64,000 bases of DNA from Batrachochytrium dendrobatidis JAM81. Its lineage: Eukaryota; Chytridiomycota; Chytridiomycetes; Rhizophydiales. The notes below the pieces were generated by a model that saw nothing but the letters and a program-made list of their open reading frames with translations, was not told the DNA's origin and did no database searches. Each line of letters begins with the position of its first letter. The stretch's first letter is position 1. The stretch spans positions 558,001-622,000 of the forward strand of contig NW_006281105.1 of assembly GCF_000203795.2 (NCBI RefSeq). The letters are read 5' to 3'. The translations under genes were made by a program, and so were the position numbers. This document shows, in pieces, positions 38,860 through 50,900 of the stretch.

Positions 38860-41113
38860 TCATTCTGGTTTGGGAGCATTGGATTCGAGCCATTTAATTG
38901 ATTGCTCCAGATCATCGCCATTTGCTTCCATTGCTTTTACTCCCCATCCACTGCTGCATTTCATCAACTGTTTCATAGTTTCTACTTGATACCGTCGTTT
39001 TGATGAAACTGAATCCGATATACATAGATAATGTTCTGTTGTTACGGATGGGTTATATCCACCTTTTTTTTGAAAGAATGACCGTTTAAATAGCTCCATA
39101 GACTGCACTGCGGCTTCTGTTGCATCTAGTGCACCTTTATGCGACTGTTCATGCATACTTGTAGCACAGTACTATTCAGATATGTTAGCAATATGAACAT
39201 TTGAATTCACATGAATGGATATAGGAATGCAATACCTGATTATAGCAGTCCGCTTTTTGACAGCCGTGAGTCAACTGTTGATGATATTTACTCATCAACT
39301 TTTGTGCCAGTTTCTGGAATCCTGGATCATGCGATGAAGACCAAAACGGTGCAAAACACGATCGACACATCTCCATTACATTTTCACCTGCATTCTCTAC
39401 CCAGCGGGCACAGTTTAGATTAGTACATAATGGTGGAAGTTTTATCAAAGTTTTTTGAAACTCGTGAAACTGTGCGTGAGTCTGTATGTCCTTGAGTTGC
39501 ACGGATCGATCGCATTTTATACATTTTATTGTACGTGCTCCACAGTCGCTTTCATGCTCAGTTAAACTAGTGCCCAAGTATAAATCGCGGGCAGTTTGTG
39601 ATAGTTTACCTGCACGGACTCGCAAATGGCAGAATCTACAAACAATAAATCTATTGGGACACTCTGTTTGCTTATGATTTGCTATTAATGGAAGATGAAG
39701 GGAAAGCCCACAATCGCACACTATTGCTGTATGATGGGTATTTTTGTGTTTTTCTTTTGCTGCTGGATCACACAACTAAACCCATCAATGCATTTTAATT
39801 AGTATATTCTGGTCAAGATGGAATATTTTAAATATTACTTACCATTTTGCATAGGTCACAGTGCCAATGGTTGGCAAAATCGGATTTGCGCATGACCAAG
39901 TTGCAGAATGTGCAGCGCTGATTATTTCTTTGACAATAGGCAGTATGCATTAGCAGAGTTTGTGAAGGAACTGAAGAGCCGCAATTTGTGCAAGTTTCTA
40001 GATTGTCACTTTTTTCTAGTGATGGCGTCGTTGTTTCAGCAGTCCCACTTGATTCGTCTATAGGTTTAGATGACTCTACATTCATTTTGATGGAAAATAA
40101 TGCGGATGGAGTGCATGCCACGACAGCAATATACACAAAGGGAACATCTACCGAGGATGATGAGAGATTAAACCAGATATTGCTCACGCCCATATCTACA
40201 TTGTAAAAATCGTGATCCAGCATTGAAGGATGCTCAGATATCAAAGATACAAAACAGTCGGCATCTCCTTGCGATGGCGTCACAATAAGTCGTAATCCGG
40301 AAATGTCATTTGGTTTATGCACCTAATTATCATATTACCAAGATGAGTTTAAAATAAACATATAGAAGACCAGTGTAATTAAATGGTACTTGCACGAAAG
40401 TAGATTGGATGATTGAGATTCGCTTGTATGGAGTCGATTGGAACAGTGTGAGTGCCATCTATATGCCAGACAAGGTTTATGATATCATCAGGCTCAGCGA
40501 CTTGACCCAATATTTTGTTTTTGACCGCCTTTTCAGCAAGTATGGGATCGACAGGATGAATGTTTACTTCCATATCCGTATCAATGCACAGACACGCGCT
40601 GGCCGGTTTCAACTCGACAATGAGAAACTGGAACAGTCGCAGTGGAGAATGCTGAGTGATGGATAGTGTTTCGCCACAGGTTAAAGTCGAATGATTTTGT
40701 CTTAGATGGGATTCAAGGATATACTTTATGTCAGGGATCTGGAGGTAGGTGTCATCCAGCGGAGCCAAATGGGCAAAATGGCATTTTGGGAGAGAGACTA
40801 GAGTAAGATTAAGAAGATGGTCAGTAGGAGAATCAGCGGATGCTGATTTTAAGAGTTGTTTAGCTAGGAATGGACTGACAATGACGGATCCTTCAGGAGC
40901 AGTGAATTCACGAACGCAGCCATGAGTAGTGTTTGTAGCAGTATCAGAAACAAATTGGATCATAAAAGTAAGCGGAGAAAGTGAAACATCAGAATAAGAG
41001 TATAGAGCGCTTAGAATAGAAGGAGGAAGTTGAATGCGGTCTCCAGAGAGAGTAGAACCAACGAGCATACTAAGAGTGCCCGACCAGTTTGTGGCATGTT
41101 CAAGTGAATTCAT
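38860..41113 (-). CDS. UFD1-fold protein with XAF1-like zinc fingers, AZUL-like finger and UBA-like end
   Basis: A ubiquitin-pathway protein of unusual make-up. ATG 41113 starts MNSLEHATNWSG. The N-terminal exon is a Ufd1-type double-barrel domain: IQLPPSILSALYSY, VREFTAPEGSVIVSPFLAK and LKPASACLCIDTDMEVNI fit UFD1's 'IIMPPSALDQL', 'FVADEGICYLPHWM' and 'KPDKAVSIIECDMNVDF'. Then come TRAF/XAF1-type Cys/His fingers (about 40000-39450; CTNCGSSVPSQTLLMHTAYC, CRFCHLRVRAG). Near 39290-39160 a spliced AZUL-like segment reads YHQQLTHGCQKADCYNQYC, with the same C-x4-C-x4-C spacing as UBE3A, followed by AAVQSMELFKRSFF; the fourth Cys ligand is not where UBE3A has it. The end, GWGVKAMEANGDDLEQSIKW, looks UBA-like. 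Inferred role: a proteasome- or Cdc48-linked ubiquitin adaptor. Confidence 0.82.
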
Positions 41114-41179
41114 CAAGTTGGCAATAGAACGACCGACACGACAAGATAAAAAGTATTAATAAATGATGAGAATCAAATG

Positions 41180-41224
41180 GAATAAGATGGATGAAGATGG
41201 AATAAGATGGATGAAGATGGAATG
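41180..41224. repeat. 20-bp tandem repeat in a divergent promoter
   Basis: The unit AATAAGATGGATGAAGATGG occurs twice in a row (41181-41220) with partial copies on both sides. It sits in the 187-bp interval between the divergent UFD1-like and kinesin start codons. Confidence 0.8.
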
Positions 41225-41300
41225 TGGAAACGATCATCTATTACTCGGCCGAAAAGAAAGGTTATAAGCAAGGATGCTCTTATGGGTCTTGCTGTAAAAG

Positions 41301-43218
41301 ATGTTTGGCGATAAGGATATGAGCGAGCATGGCAAATCTATAGAGCAATACTCGAGATATTCTGTTGCGCTAAACAGAACCATTCAACAGCACCAGCTAG
41401 GACTCAGTCGCAGCAGTCCATCCACAAGGAATATATTCCATGAATCGGACAAGCGTCAATGTGCAGTCCATCTTCGAGTCAGACCTCTCTCGTCACTAGA
41501 ACAACAACAACCCCATCTAGTCACTGCAATCCACTGCAGTCCTACTGAGACTGTGCTCTACTATCCTTTCTTTCGTATTGTCACTGACCCCTCTTTAGAT
41601 ATTCACTCCTTCTCATTTGATGGAAACCACGGCCCTACCACCCATAATGACTGTGTCTATAAAGATGCAGTCGATGGTGTGATGGATTTTATACTAAGAG
41701 ACCAGTTGGGTGGTTTGGTAACTGTATTTGCTTATGGACAGACTGGTAAGTCTTGTTGAATTGCTAATCGTCTGTCAGTCTATTCACCTCGTTCGTGTTA
41801 ATATGCTAGGCTCTGGAAAGACTTACACAATGTCCTATTTGGCTGATCGCATCACTCAAGATCTGCCCTTCAATACTCACTCCATCTCCATCTGCATGCT
41901 TGAAATCTTGGGTGATGCTGTCTCTGACCTGCTCTACGACCCATCAGACACTTCTCCCTCTTTGGTACGTGTCTTGGCTAATGCTAAAGGGTCTGTCGTT
42001 GTTTCTGGTGCATCTGAAGTGTCCGTCATTAACTCTACAGAGGCTCAGCTTGCTATCACTGCCGGATTCAATGCCAGATCCTCTTCTGCTACATTCAAAA
42101 ACGACTCATCTAGTCGCAGTCACTTGGTTTGCCATATTCGTCTCGTAGATCGTGTTTCGGGAGTGTCTTCTGGTATTAAGCTTGTGGATCTGGCTGGCAG
42201 TGAACGCGCTGCTGATACAAACCACCATTCTGTCGATCGCATTAAAGAATCCGCATTGATTAATACTTCGCTTATGGCTTTGAAAGAGTGTCTAAGGAAA
42301 CGCAGTAGTGGTGATTCCGCTGCATACATTCCTTTTCGTAATTCTAAACTTACTTTGTTGTTGAAAGGTATGTGTTTCAATTTGTATTTTAAATCGGCTC
42401 AATCAACTGGATTATAACTTGCTTTTGCACACTTTGATACCATCATGGTAGACTCATTGGACTTGTCACATACACAGCCAACAAAAACTATCATGATTGC
42501 ATGTGTTGCACCAACAATTGCTGATATATCCCACTCGCTTAATACATTCAGATATGCTTCAACTCTCACCACTGACTCGAATGAAAGCACTCAGGGATCT
42601 CACTTGAAACCCAAAAAGTCGGCACTTGTTCCACCACCATCTGCTAAATCCAAACTCACTCCGATGGCTTGGTCTGTATCTAAACTTGATCAGTGGCTAT
42701 CAACCAAATCCAAAAATGGTGCGACATTGCCAGAGTTACTTGGAAAAGATGGTGATACTCGCTTGGCCTCGGTAGGCAAATTTATTCCTCCACCTTGGAA
42801 ATTCATCTATGATTTAACACCCGAGCAATGGGTGAAACGACTGAATGCACGTATGGACGCAAAAGAAGTTGATACACTGAGAAAAGCCTATCGTATGCTA
42901 TTTGTTCAGGCTAGAGCCAAAGATCCTGGGAATCCTGTCGACTCGTCTACCGTGCAATCCATTCTGCTTGTTGAAGACACTGCAATGGATGCAGTGGGTG
43001 TAGGAAAAGAAAACGCTACACCTGCAGTGTCGTCCTTGGAAAAACGCAGACTGTTGGCTATGGAGAAACTAAAGGCAAAAGGAAACGCTGCTAGAGAAAA
43101 GGCTAATGATGCCTTGGATACTCGTGTTCATGGCACTCGATCTACGATTAAATCTAAAAAGACTTCTGCCCTTGCTACAAAATCCACCATGACTACTCGT
43201 TCGTCTAAACCAGCTTAA
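41301..43218 (+). CDS. kinesin motor protein, short, subfamily uncertain
   Basis: Microtubule motor. ATG 41301 starts MFGDKDMSEHGKSIEQYSRY. The motor has CAVHLRVRPLSSLE, then VTVFAYGQT spliced to GSGKTYTM (P-loop interrupted by an intron at about 41746-41810), switch I NDSSSRSHLVCHI, switch II KLVDLAGSERAADT, and the end-of-motor segments FRNSKLTLLLK and MIACVAPTIADISHSLNTFR. After the motor comes not a long coiled coil but a compact region with PPPWKFIYDLTPEQWVKRL and DTLRKAYRMLFVQARAK, then a Lys/Ser/Thr-rich basic tail ending TTRSSKPA. The short length with little coiled coil is compatible with kinesin-13/KIF24-like proteins, but I cannot fix the subfamily. It is convergent with RPC34. Confidence 0.88.
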
Positions 43219-43386
43219 ACCCTTTGATATAGTGAGAATGAATTTGAACAATTCCACAAGATTTGAAAATACTAGTTGAAAAAGTAATCAATTTTTAGTG
43301 AGAATGTGTAGAGTATTTAAGCATTGTTATTCTGAAGAAAAATAGTCAATTCAAGATAAATACATAGAATATTATGCTTTTTTAAT

Positions 43387-44808
43387 TTAAAAACTCAACC
43401 ATTTTTTAAAATAAACGCATCCGCTGGGACTTACAGGACCGCCCTCTTCGCAAAACGAAAACACCGGACACCGTCCACACGGAACGTCCGTCCAAACCGA
43501 TCCATTCAACACACTACTTCGAGTGGCTCGATACGCCCAAATATCCTCATCTCCTCCATTCCACTCATCTTCGTCCCCGCTATCTAATCTATCAGTAGGG
43601 TTAGAAAACATCTCAAGACGACCCATACTGCTGCCAGTGTGGATAGACTGAATTTGCTCAACCTTGCCATCAAATATAAGTCGATCAATGAGAGATTGAA
43701 CATCGGTATGTGAAAGCTGTACGGTTGTAATCCCGCTTTTAGAAATCCATTTGTGTAGGTCGTTACATGTCGGGTATGGATGCGAGGATGGAAAAATAGA
43801 ATTCGTATTTGGCGGAAAACTCTTTAAAAGCATTAGATTATTCATATAAACCAATCATGCATTAGTATTCAATTAGCTTTAACTCACCTTTGAACAAATG
43901 TATTTGTAGATCTGGTGAGCTAGTTGATCAATAAATTCTACATCAAGCTCTTGATCTGTATACCATGCACCACCTGTTAATTCTACTGATGGATCAAGTT
44001 CTGACAACATATATACTTTTTTCGTAGGTGTCTATTAACATGAATAGTTTTGAAAATTCAAAAATGCAATTTAGCAAGTGTTGTTCAAGTAAATCGCATG
44101 CATATTTAAACCTCAACTTTAGATCCATGCAAAAGTAAACGCTACCTTGACAGATTTAACTGCCTTTATCAAGACTTTTTTTTCAAGATTCTTGATCATT
44201 TGAGTGACAATCTGTGCATGTAATCCTGATTTGACTTTAATATCCTTGATCCATGTTCCTAAACTCATACATGGAAACACTGTATAAATATAAAATTGAT
44301 ATACATTGTTGTATGGGTAAACTATTGGTACCTTTATTCCCCGACGCTTTAATAAATTGGTATACGATACGCTCATTGTCACTCATAGATCCAGTTCTAA
44401 ATAGTTCAAAAATTGACATTCAGTAGGTTTATAACGGTCCTTTCAAACAAATACAATCATTGAAACTAAAATAATACATACTTTGATATTTCTTCATCAT
44501 CTCTGGCTCTAAATAAGAGTGTTTGACCTGGTCCTTGCAAGAAATCTACATGTTGCTGCATATTCAAAAAATATTTCAATTCACTGTAAAATTGTGATGT
44601 CTGTGAATTAAATATGCTGGGTGGAATAGTAGTTCAGTCAACAGAGTAGAATGCAGACCTTTGCACTAAGTGAATTCAATGCAAGCGCAATGTCATTTTC
44701 CGACCAAGTTGGAAGAGCAGTTAAAAGAGTGTTTTGGTCAGATCCTTTTGGGTTTCTTCTCAATGCAACTAACAGCTGCTGCTCTTTATGTGTTAATGGA
44801 TCTGACAT
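43387..44808 (-). CDS. RPC34: RNA polymerase III subunit RPC34/RPC6
   Basis: Winged-helix subunit of the Pol III RPC82-RPC34-RPC31 subcomplex, needed for promoter opening. ATG 44808 starts MSDPLTHKEQQLLVALRRNP, the first winged helix. A TTG five codons upstream is in frame but is not a credible eukaryotic start. Further exons give GSMSDNERIVYQFIKASGNK, TWIKDIKVKSGLHAQIVTQM (second winged helix) and TPTKKVYMLSELDPSVELTG. The last exon (43854-43387) has LHKWISKSG and the C-terminal cysteine motif VPCGRCPVFSFCEEGGPVSP with SGCVYFKKWLSF, which in the human subunit binds an iron-sulphur cluster. It is convergent with the kinesin gene, 168 bp away. A TCACGTGA palindrome lies 135 bp upstream. Confidence 0.93.
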
Positions 44809-44942
44809 TTCTGTAAATTCCAACTGCCAATGCTTGATGAATGTTTAGATATGTTACAGCCAGCGACAATGGGGATCAGAGTGAAGAGAATAAAAAATTG
44901 TCCATCATTATCTCCAGTTGTATATCATGTGTTTGTAAAGTA

Positions 44943-44950
44943 CTCACGTG
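44943..44950. promoter_or_regulatory. TCACGTGA palindrome upstream of RPC34
   Basis: A perfect 8-bp E-box palindrome 135 bp upstream of the RPC34 start codon, the same word as upstream of BRX1. Both genes serve ribosome or tRNA production, which makes a shared bHLH-type factor conceivable. Confidence 0.45.
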
Positions 44951-45285
44951 AAATTCACTCAACCACTTTTGGGCTAAACTCTTGATGTTCTTTTACAAAG
45001 ATTGCTGGATTGTGTTTGCTGCTTCTCGACTCAATTACAGGACGTCACTCGTTCGGTTTTAGTCTGACGCGAGTTTCACTGCTTGACTTGTATAGTTTGT
45101 ACGCTAACCTAAACCGATTGTACAATATTAGAAAAATCATGTTGTTGAAATACTGCAACTGCTTGTTTGATACTATCATTTCAAAGCAATACAAAAACAA
45201 CTGGTCTATAGTGACATGATCAGAATCCACTGAATAGTTTGATCAAACAAATATCCTGGCAGAAACAATGGATATGCCGCTGGCA

Positions 45286-45430
45286 GTCACCACCGTACTC
45301 ACGCAAAATAAAACACTTGTATTTATCTTGCTGTCATTGCTCTGTTGCATCCTAGAAACCCAGACACGTTCACACTCTAGTTCAAGAAAACAATCTCGGG
45401 AATGCAACAGGTGCTTTCATATCAATCACT
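45286..45430. repeat. diverged fragment of the TIR-element family (copy F)
   Basis: Starts GTACTCACGCAAAATAAAAC, ACTTG near 45294, matching the end of copy C (GTATTCACATAAAATGAAAC). It later shares a CAGACACGTTC...CTAGTT...CAAGAAAACAAT...GAATGCAAC segment with copy C at 46186-46230. A short open frame here (45268-45468) is not credible as a gene. Confidence 0.45.
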
Positions 45431-45669
45431 TAATATTTAATTTATATGAAGGGAGAGTTGGAGATTGAACAAATGAGATGCACTGGAACAGGAATGTAAG
45501 TATTCATTCAGCTATACAAGAATGAGCACAAAAAAACAATACTGCTCAGTAAAATTGGCCATTTATTATGTATTTTGACACCTTTGTGCTGTTGTGACTA
45601 CAAGATCCCAATCCAAACCAATCATACAAGCACAGTTAAATGAACTGATTGAATCAAAATGCAAAAAAC

Positions 45670-45740
45670 TCTTCAGCGGGGAATCGAACCCCGGTCTTCC
45701 GCGTGACAGGCGGAGATACTAGCCACTATACTACTGAAGA
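45670..45740 (-). tRNA. tRNA-Asp (GTC)
   Basis: Read on the minus strand, the acceptor arms TCTTCAG and CTGAAGA pair. The D-arm region is GTATAGTGGCTAGTATC, and the anticodon stem TCCGC...GCGGA encloses loop CTGTCAC with anticodon GTC (45705-45707). The T-arm is GGGGTTCGATTCCCCG. No intron is seen. This is a complete eukaryotic aspartate tRNA with intact A and B boxes. It lies between two repeat-family copies. Confidence 0.96.
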
Positions 45741-45921
45741 TGTTATCTTTCAAACCATTACATGTAATATAATCGTTATATTGCTGTAGTTTTGCTGTTG
45801 TATTTATAAGCTGCAGGTTTAATCTTGACCTTTTAAAATGTCCAACACTCATTATTCTAATCTTTTTAAAGTTCAACAAACCACTGACTAATGAGTTTTA
45901 AAAATGATAATATGTACAGTC

Positions 45922-46290
45922 GTATTCACATAAAATGAAACACTTGCATTGACTGCCTCGAGATTCAACAATGGCTAAATATTCGATGCATTTTTCTACT
46001 ACAGATTGGCTGTTTAATCAACATTTAAATTCAATAAACACAATGTCCATCATATGATGCACACAATCAAACTGTAGTTTTAAACCAATGCTGTTCATAT
46101 TTGGTATAGCCATACATTGTACAATCACCAAATTCATTTTAATTCAGATATTGCATTCGACTATTCTCAAACTCTTATATTCTGCAGACACGTTCTAGTT
46201 TAAAACAATTGCACATTTCAAGAATGCAACGCTACAAGAATAACAGTTTACAATGTTGTACAGTAAACTGACTGTTATTTCACGAAACTT
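45922..46290. repeat. diverged copy C of the TIR-element family
   Basis: Begins GTATTCACATAAAATGAAAC at about 45922. Its interior aligns to copy A: CATCATATGATGCACACAATC, CATTGTACAATCACCAAATT and TACAAGAATAACAGTTTA match CATTATATGATGCTCATAATC, TATTGTACAATCACCAGATT and TACAAGAATATCAGTCAATA. The right end (TTATTTCACGAAAC) is poorly conserved. It finishes about 80 bp upstream of the TMEM223-like start codon. Confidence 0.6.
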
Positions 46291-46370
46291 GATATTCTAT
46301 TTCACACAAATACAACTGAATAAAGAATTCAAATAGAAACCGATTCAACTGTATAAAATTGCATGCATCA

Positions 46371-47164
46371 ATGTATGCGATGACTGGATGGACAAAATAT
46401 GCTCAACAATGTCCATCTGCCATCATTAAAAATACATTGTTTGCTATCAGACGGAATAGCACCAACTCTATTAAACCCACCAAGAGAACACCCACATACA
46501 ACATCAATTCAAGACCATTAAAACGATCCACTCCTGGTACAACTCATGTCAAACCCATCTGGTCTCCACCCTCGTTCGAGTCAGATATTCTCATTTATCG
46601 CAGCAACAATAACAAACTGCTTCGATTTGCATATCTTGCAGCAGGCATCCAAATGTTCATGTGGCTTAATATTGCTGAGCTGGCATGGACATATATGACC
46701 GACACAGAGACTGATGAGCAAGGTGTTGAAACGCATGAGAGATCATCCACCTTGAAACGAGTGGCCGCTAGTGGGATCTGTGGTCTGTCATCGCTAGTGT
46801 TTCCTGGTTTGGTGCACTACTTTGCTACTCGCAAAGCCAAAACTGTGACTATCCTTAAAGGTGGCAAGCTGGTTGCCATTCAGAATGCTGCAAGAATTGG
46901 CAACAAGATCAATGTGTTCAAACGATTGGATCTGTCGTCTTCGGCTAGGATCGTTCCAATATTGAATGGTATGGTTTGTGTTGGGTAGAGCTGTTGGCAT
47001 GTAAAACTAACATTTATACTTTATTAGCCATGCAGAACACCCATGCAAGCGGACTAGCCAACCAGATTTATCTCAAGCCTCACAGTAAACGATCTGGATA
47101 TATTCTTGAAAAAGATGGCGAGTTTGTCGATTCTTATCTGTACGACTATCTATTTTCAAAATAA
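46371..47164 (+). CDS. TMEM223-like mitochondrial inner-membrane protein
   Basis: The start is ATG 46371 (MYAMTGWTKYAQQC); in-frame sequence before it has no ATG. The N-terminus is basic and Ser/Thr/Asn-rich without acids (TLFAIRRNSTNSIKPTKRTP), as in mitochondrial presequences. A domain follows with FESDILIYRSNNNKLLRFAY, a first membrane helix AAGIQMFMWLNIAELAWTYM, a second GICGLSSLVFPGLVHYF, then ATRKAKTVTILKGGKLV. An intron at about 46970-47027 leads to the last exon ending SYLYDYLFSK. The two-helix layout with a DVLLYE-like opening fits TMEM223, an inner-membrane protein linked to cytochrome oxidase assembly. Homology is by pattern only, so function is tentative. Confidence 0.7.
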
Positions 47165-47194
47165 ACTTTAAACTGGTTTTATTCAACATCACAC

Positions 47195-47800
47195 TCACAA
47201 AATATAAAATGAATAGTATGAAAACATGGAAACCAAAAGTCCAGCTAATATTTTGACGGAAAGTTAATACATGAGATCAAATGAATGGTATACACTTGAA
47301 GAGCTTACATGAAATGATCATTGCTGGAAAAACACCTGGCGATGACAATGGTGCAGTACGATAAACAAATACTTCCAAAGAAAAGCTAGACAACGCAATG
47401 ACATAAGTCCACATACACATATGGTATGCACTATTGATTTACAACGATAATAGTCAGAATAAGTAGATCTATAGTATTCAAAACGATTGAATAGAAAACA
47501 CTCACGATCGATCATTCATATTATACGCAGTATAAAGACGAACTATAGCGGATGTGATTGTCCAAGTTCCCATCATGCGACTCATCAATGGTGTTACTAA
47601 TCAATTGAATCATTAGTTAATGTTTAACTTGGTATTACAGAATACATAAGAATACCTTGAGCAGGCTGTTTGGAGTAAATTCGAGGAGTCATTCTCATGG
47701 ACGGAACAAAGCATTGCAAGCCATTGTAAACAGCAAGAATTCCAACAAACGCAATGATTTTTGGCAGATTTCCAGCAGGCAAAAGCGTAGAAGCAAACAT
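47195..47800 (-). CDS. ERG28: ergosterol biosynthesis scaffold protein Erg28
   Basis: Erg28 is an ER membrane protein that tethers the sterol C4-demethylation enzymes. ATG 47800 starts MFASTLLPAGNLPKIIAFVG with AVYNGLQCFV and RMTPRIYSKQPAQ, the first helix and loop. The next exon reads VTPLMSRMMGTWTITSAIVR and LYTAYNMNDR, the family core 'ARTFGTWTFLSAVVRLYAAY'. The third reads YHMCMWTYVIALSSFSLEVF plus VYRTAPLSSPG. A final donor GTAAGC with acceptor ATTAG would end the protein in SSGLLVSMFSYYSFYIL at TGA 47197-47195; read through, it would stop at 47277. The spliced form supplies the expected last helix. It is 30 bp from the convergent TMEM223-like stop and 123 bp from the divergent 5-oxoprolinase start. 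Confidence 0.85.
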
Positions 47801-47923
47801 TTGCAGTGAGTTTGAGCTGGAAACCAAAATCATTAAAATCAATTCAGTCACGTGGAATAGTTGCTTTAAAAGTAATTTCGAGCGTTTACTAAGCTCGAAT
47901 CCATCCAACTCGCAAGTTATTTT
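47801..47923. promoter_or_regulatory. 123-bp divergent promoter with TCACGTGG
   Basis: Between the ERG28 (minus) and 5-oxoprolinase (plus) start codons. TCACGTG occurs at 47848-47854, 48 bp from one ATG and 70 bp from the other. It is the most compact divergent promoter in the window. Confidence 0.45.
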
Positions 47924-50900
47924 ATGGCTATCAATAAAACTCCTGGAATACGTGTGTGTGTCGATAGAGGAGGAACTTTTACCGACTGCATTGCATTTGT
48001 TCCGCATACTATTCATCCGGACTCACCCGACTGCAATCCTGCTCCTGGATTTAGGCAGATCGTTGTTAAACTTCTTTCTGTAGATCCTACAAACTATGAT
48101 GATGCTCCTAGAGAGGGAATTCGTCGTATTTTAGAACTGGCTACTGGAAACCCACATCCTCGTGGCACTCTCGTCGACACCTCGAAACTTGGTAAATATT
48201 GCGAAATCTTATACTTGCATCAGGCGTTGCTTGAAACCATATCCGTCATAACTAATTACTTTATTCAGAACTTATTCGTATGGGAACTACTGTTGCAACA
48301 AACGCTGTAGGTTCAACTCCGCTTTGGCTTTCAAAGTCTTTTACTAACGCTGGTCAGGGTATTTTATTGGAATAGTTGCTTGAGCGAAAAGGAGAAAGAA
48401 CTGCTCTTTTGATCACAAAAGGGTTTAAAGATCTACTTCACATTGGCAACCAGAGTCGTCCCAACATCTTTGATTTGTCCATCAACGCCCCTAATGTTTT
48501 GCACGAACGTGTTGTTGAGGTTGACGAGAGGTAAATCTGACGATATGCTAATTTCATCTATTGATGTGGATTGCTTATATTGGTGTTTTTTGTAGGGTTA
48601 CTCTTGTCGGATACTCTTCTGTTAAATCTGGAATGAATGTAAGCATACCTCCAAATGACGCATCTTATGTGAAAGGTGTTACTGGGGAATGGGTCCACAT
48701 TCTAAAAAAGCCAGGTATATATATTTTAAATAGCATACCATTTTTATTTTTAAAAATGTACAGCTTAGCATATCCTTGAATGCGTTTTGAATCTCTATAG
48801 ATATGCAGAGTATCAAATCTGAATTGCAAGCTATTCTTGATGACGGAATTACAAGTGTTGCCATCTGCCTGATGCACTCGTTTACCTATCCAAGTATGAT
48901 TTAAAACTTGAATTTTGTGTTTCCACTTGAGCATTATGCTCTTCATCAATTTCTATCTAATCGTCAAGTTGTTATTGTAGATCACGAAAAACAACTTGGC
49001 GAGTTGTGTCAATCACTTGGATTCAAAAGTGTCACTATTTCTTCTGCAACAATGCCTATGATCAAAATTGTTCCTCGTGGTACATCAGCCTCTGCTGATG
49101 CATATCTTACTCCTTGTATCAAGAAGTATATTGCTAGCTTCTTTTCTGGTTTCGATAGTGGCATTCTCCCCACCACTGATCGATCAGCATCTTCAGTACG
49201 TGTCGAGTTTATGCAAAGCGATGGTGGTCTAGTACATGTCAATGATTTTAATGGTTTTAGAGCAATTCTAAGTGGTCCAGCTGGTGGTGTCGTTGGCTAT
49301 GCAATGACTAGCTGGGACGATCAGAACAGTAAAGCGGTGATTGGGTTTGATATGGGAGGTATGATTCAATACTATAGTGGTTTTTGTTTTATTAAATCTT
49401 AGGTCTATACGACAATACTGTAAAATAACACATTAAAATATTAGGAACAAGCACAGATGTATCGCGGTATGCTGGTAGATACGAGCACGTTTATGAATCT
49501 ACTACTGCTGGCGTTACAATTCAGGCACCACAGCTTGATATCAACACTGTTGCAGCTGGAGGTGGTTCGCAGCTATTTTTCCGAAATGGCATGTTTGTTG
49601 TTGGGTAAGTAGCTTAATTTTGAATTAATATTCATACTTTATCATATTATTCAATGACATGGATTTTTGACAATAGCCCAGAAAGTGCAAGTGCCGATCC
49701 AGGTCCAACGTGCTATCGCAAAAACGGTCCATTAACCATCACTGATGCCAATCTTATACTTGGTCGTTTGGAACCAGAGTTTTTCCCAAAAATATTTGGA
49801 AAATCTGAAAAGGAACCACTGGATACAGCAGCGACCGAAAAGGCATTTACTCAACTTTCAAAAACCATTAATGCGTTTCTCAAAAAAACACACATCAGTG
49901 ATGGTCGCTCTGCAAAGTCATTCGTTCCCATGTCTTTAGACGAGATTGCATTTGGATTTATCAAGGTTGCCAATGAGAGCATGTGTCGTCCTATTCGTGC
50001 ATTGACCGAGGGAAAAGGATACAATGCTTCCAACCATATTTTGGCTTGCTTTGGCGGAGCTGTAAGTGCATGACCATTTCTATTATTTTATTGTAAATTG
50101 CCATTGTAAAATGCTTATACAAGTGTTTATATAAAAGGGAGGTCAACATGCTTTTGCAATTGCAAGATCTCTTGGAATCAAGATGGTTTTGATTCATCGC
50201 CACTCGTCCATTTTGTCTGCATATGGATTGTCATTGGCCGATGTTGTTCATGAAGTTCAAGAGCCAAGCGCAATAGATCTGTCTAATGAGACTCTTGATC
50301 ATATCAAAAAGCGCGCTTCTTTTCTTGCGTCAGCGTGTACTCAAACGTTAAAGGATCAAGGGTTTGAAGACTCGCATATTCAGATACAAATCTATCTCAA
50401 CCTTCGTTATCAAGGAACAGACAATGCCATCATGACTCCCAAGCCATCTGCACAGGATGACTGGAGTTTTAGTGACACTTTTGTGTCACAGTATATGCAG
50501 GAGTTTGGATTCACTTTACCTGATCGACATATTCAAGTAGACGATATTCGTGTGCGTGGTGTTGGCAAGAGTGCTGCCACTGGATCTTCTGTCAACCACA
50601 CACTTGTTCATCGTGAGATAAAGACGCTTGAACGAAATCCTGCCAATGTTGAAAAGGCAACATCGACCATGTCATTCTGGGAAGGTCTTGGACGCGTTAA
50701 AACGCCAATATTCCAACTTTCACATTTATCAAAGGGCGATGAAGTGACTGGGCCAGCATTGATAATCGATGCCACTGCTACAATTGCCGTTGAACCTCAT
50801 TGCAAAGCCGTTGTGACTTCAGAGCATGTTGTTGGATTTATTGAAGAGGCACCTGTAATGAAATCTAATGACGATGCGACCGTGGGCGATACTATTGTGC

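Noticed and set aside
44809..44823. Five extra N-terminal codons on RPC34
   Set aside because: They begin with TTG; the first ATG is at 44808 and gives the expected family start.
45268..45468. Short open frame with a hydrophobic stretch (VFILLSLLCCILETQ) near the tRNA
   Set aside because: It overlaps a diverged repeat-family fragment, has no codon or homology support, and lacks neighbouring exons.
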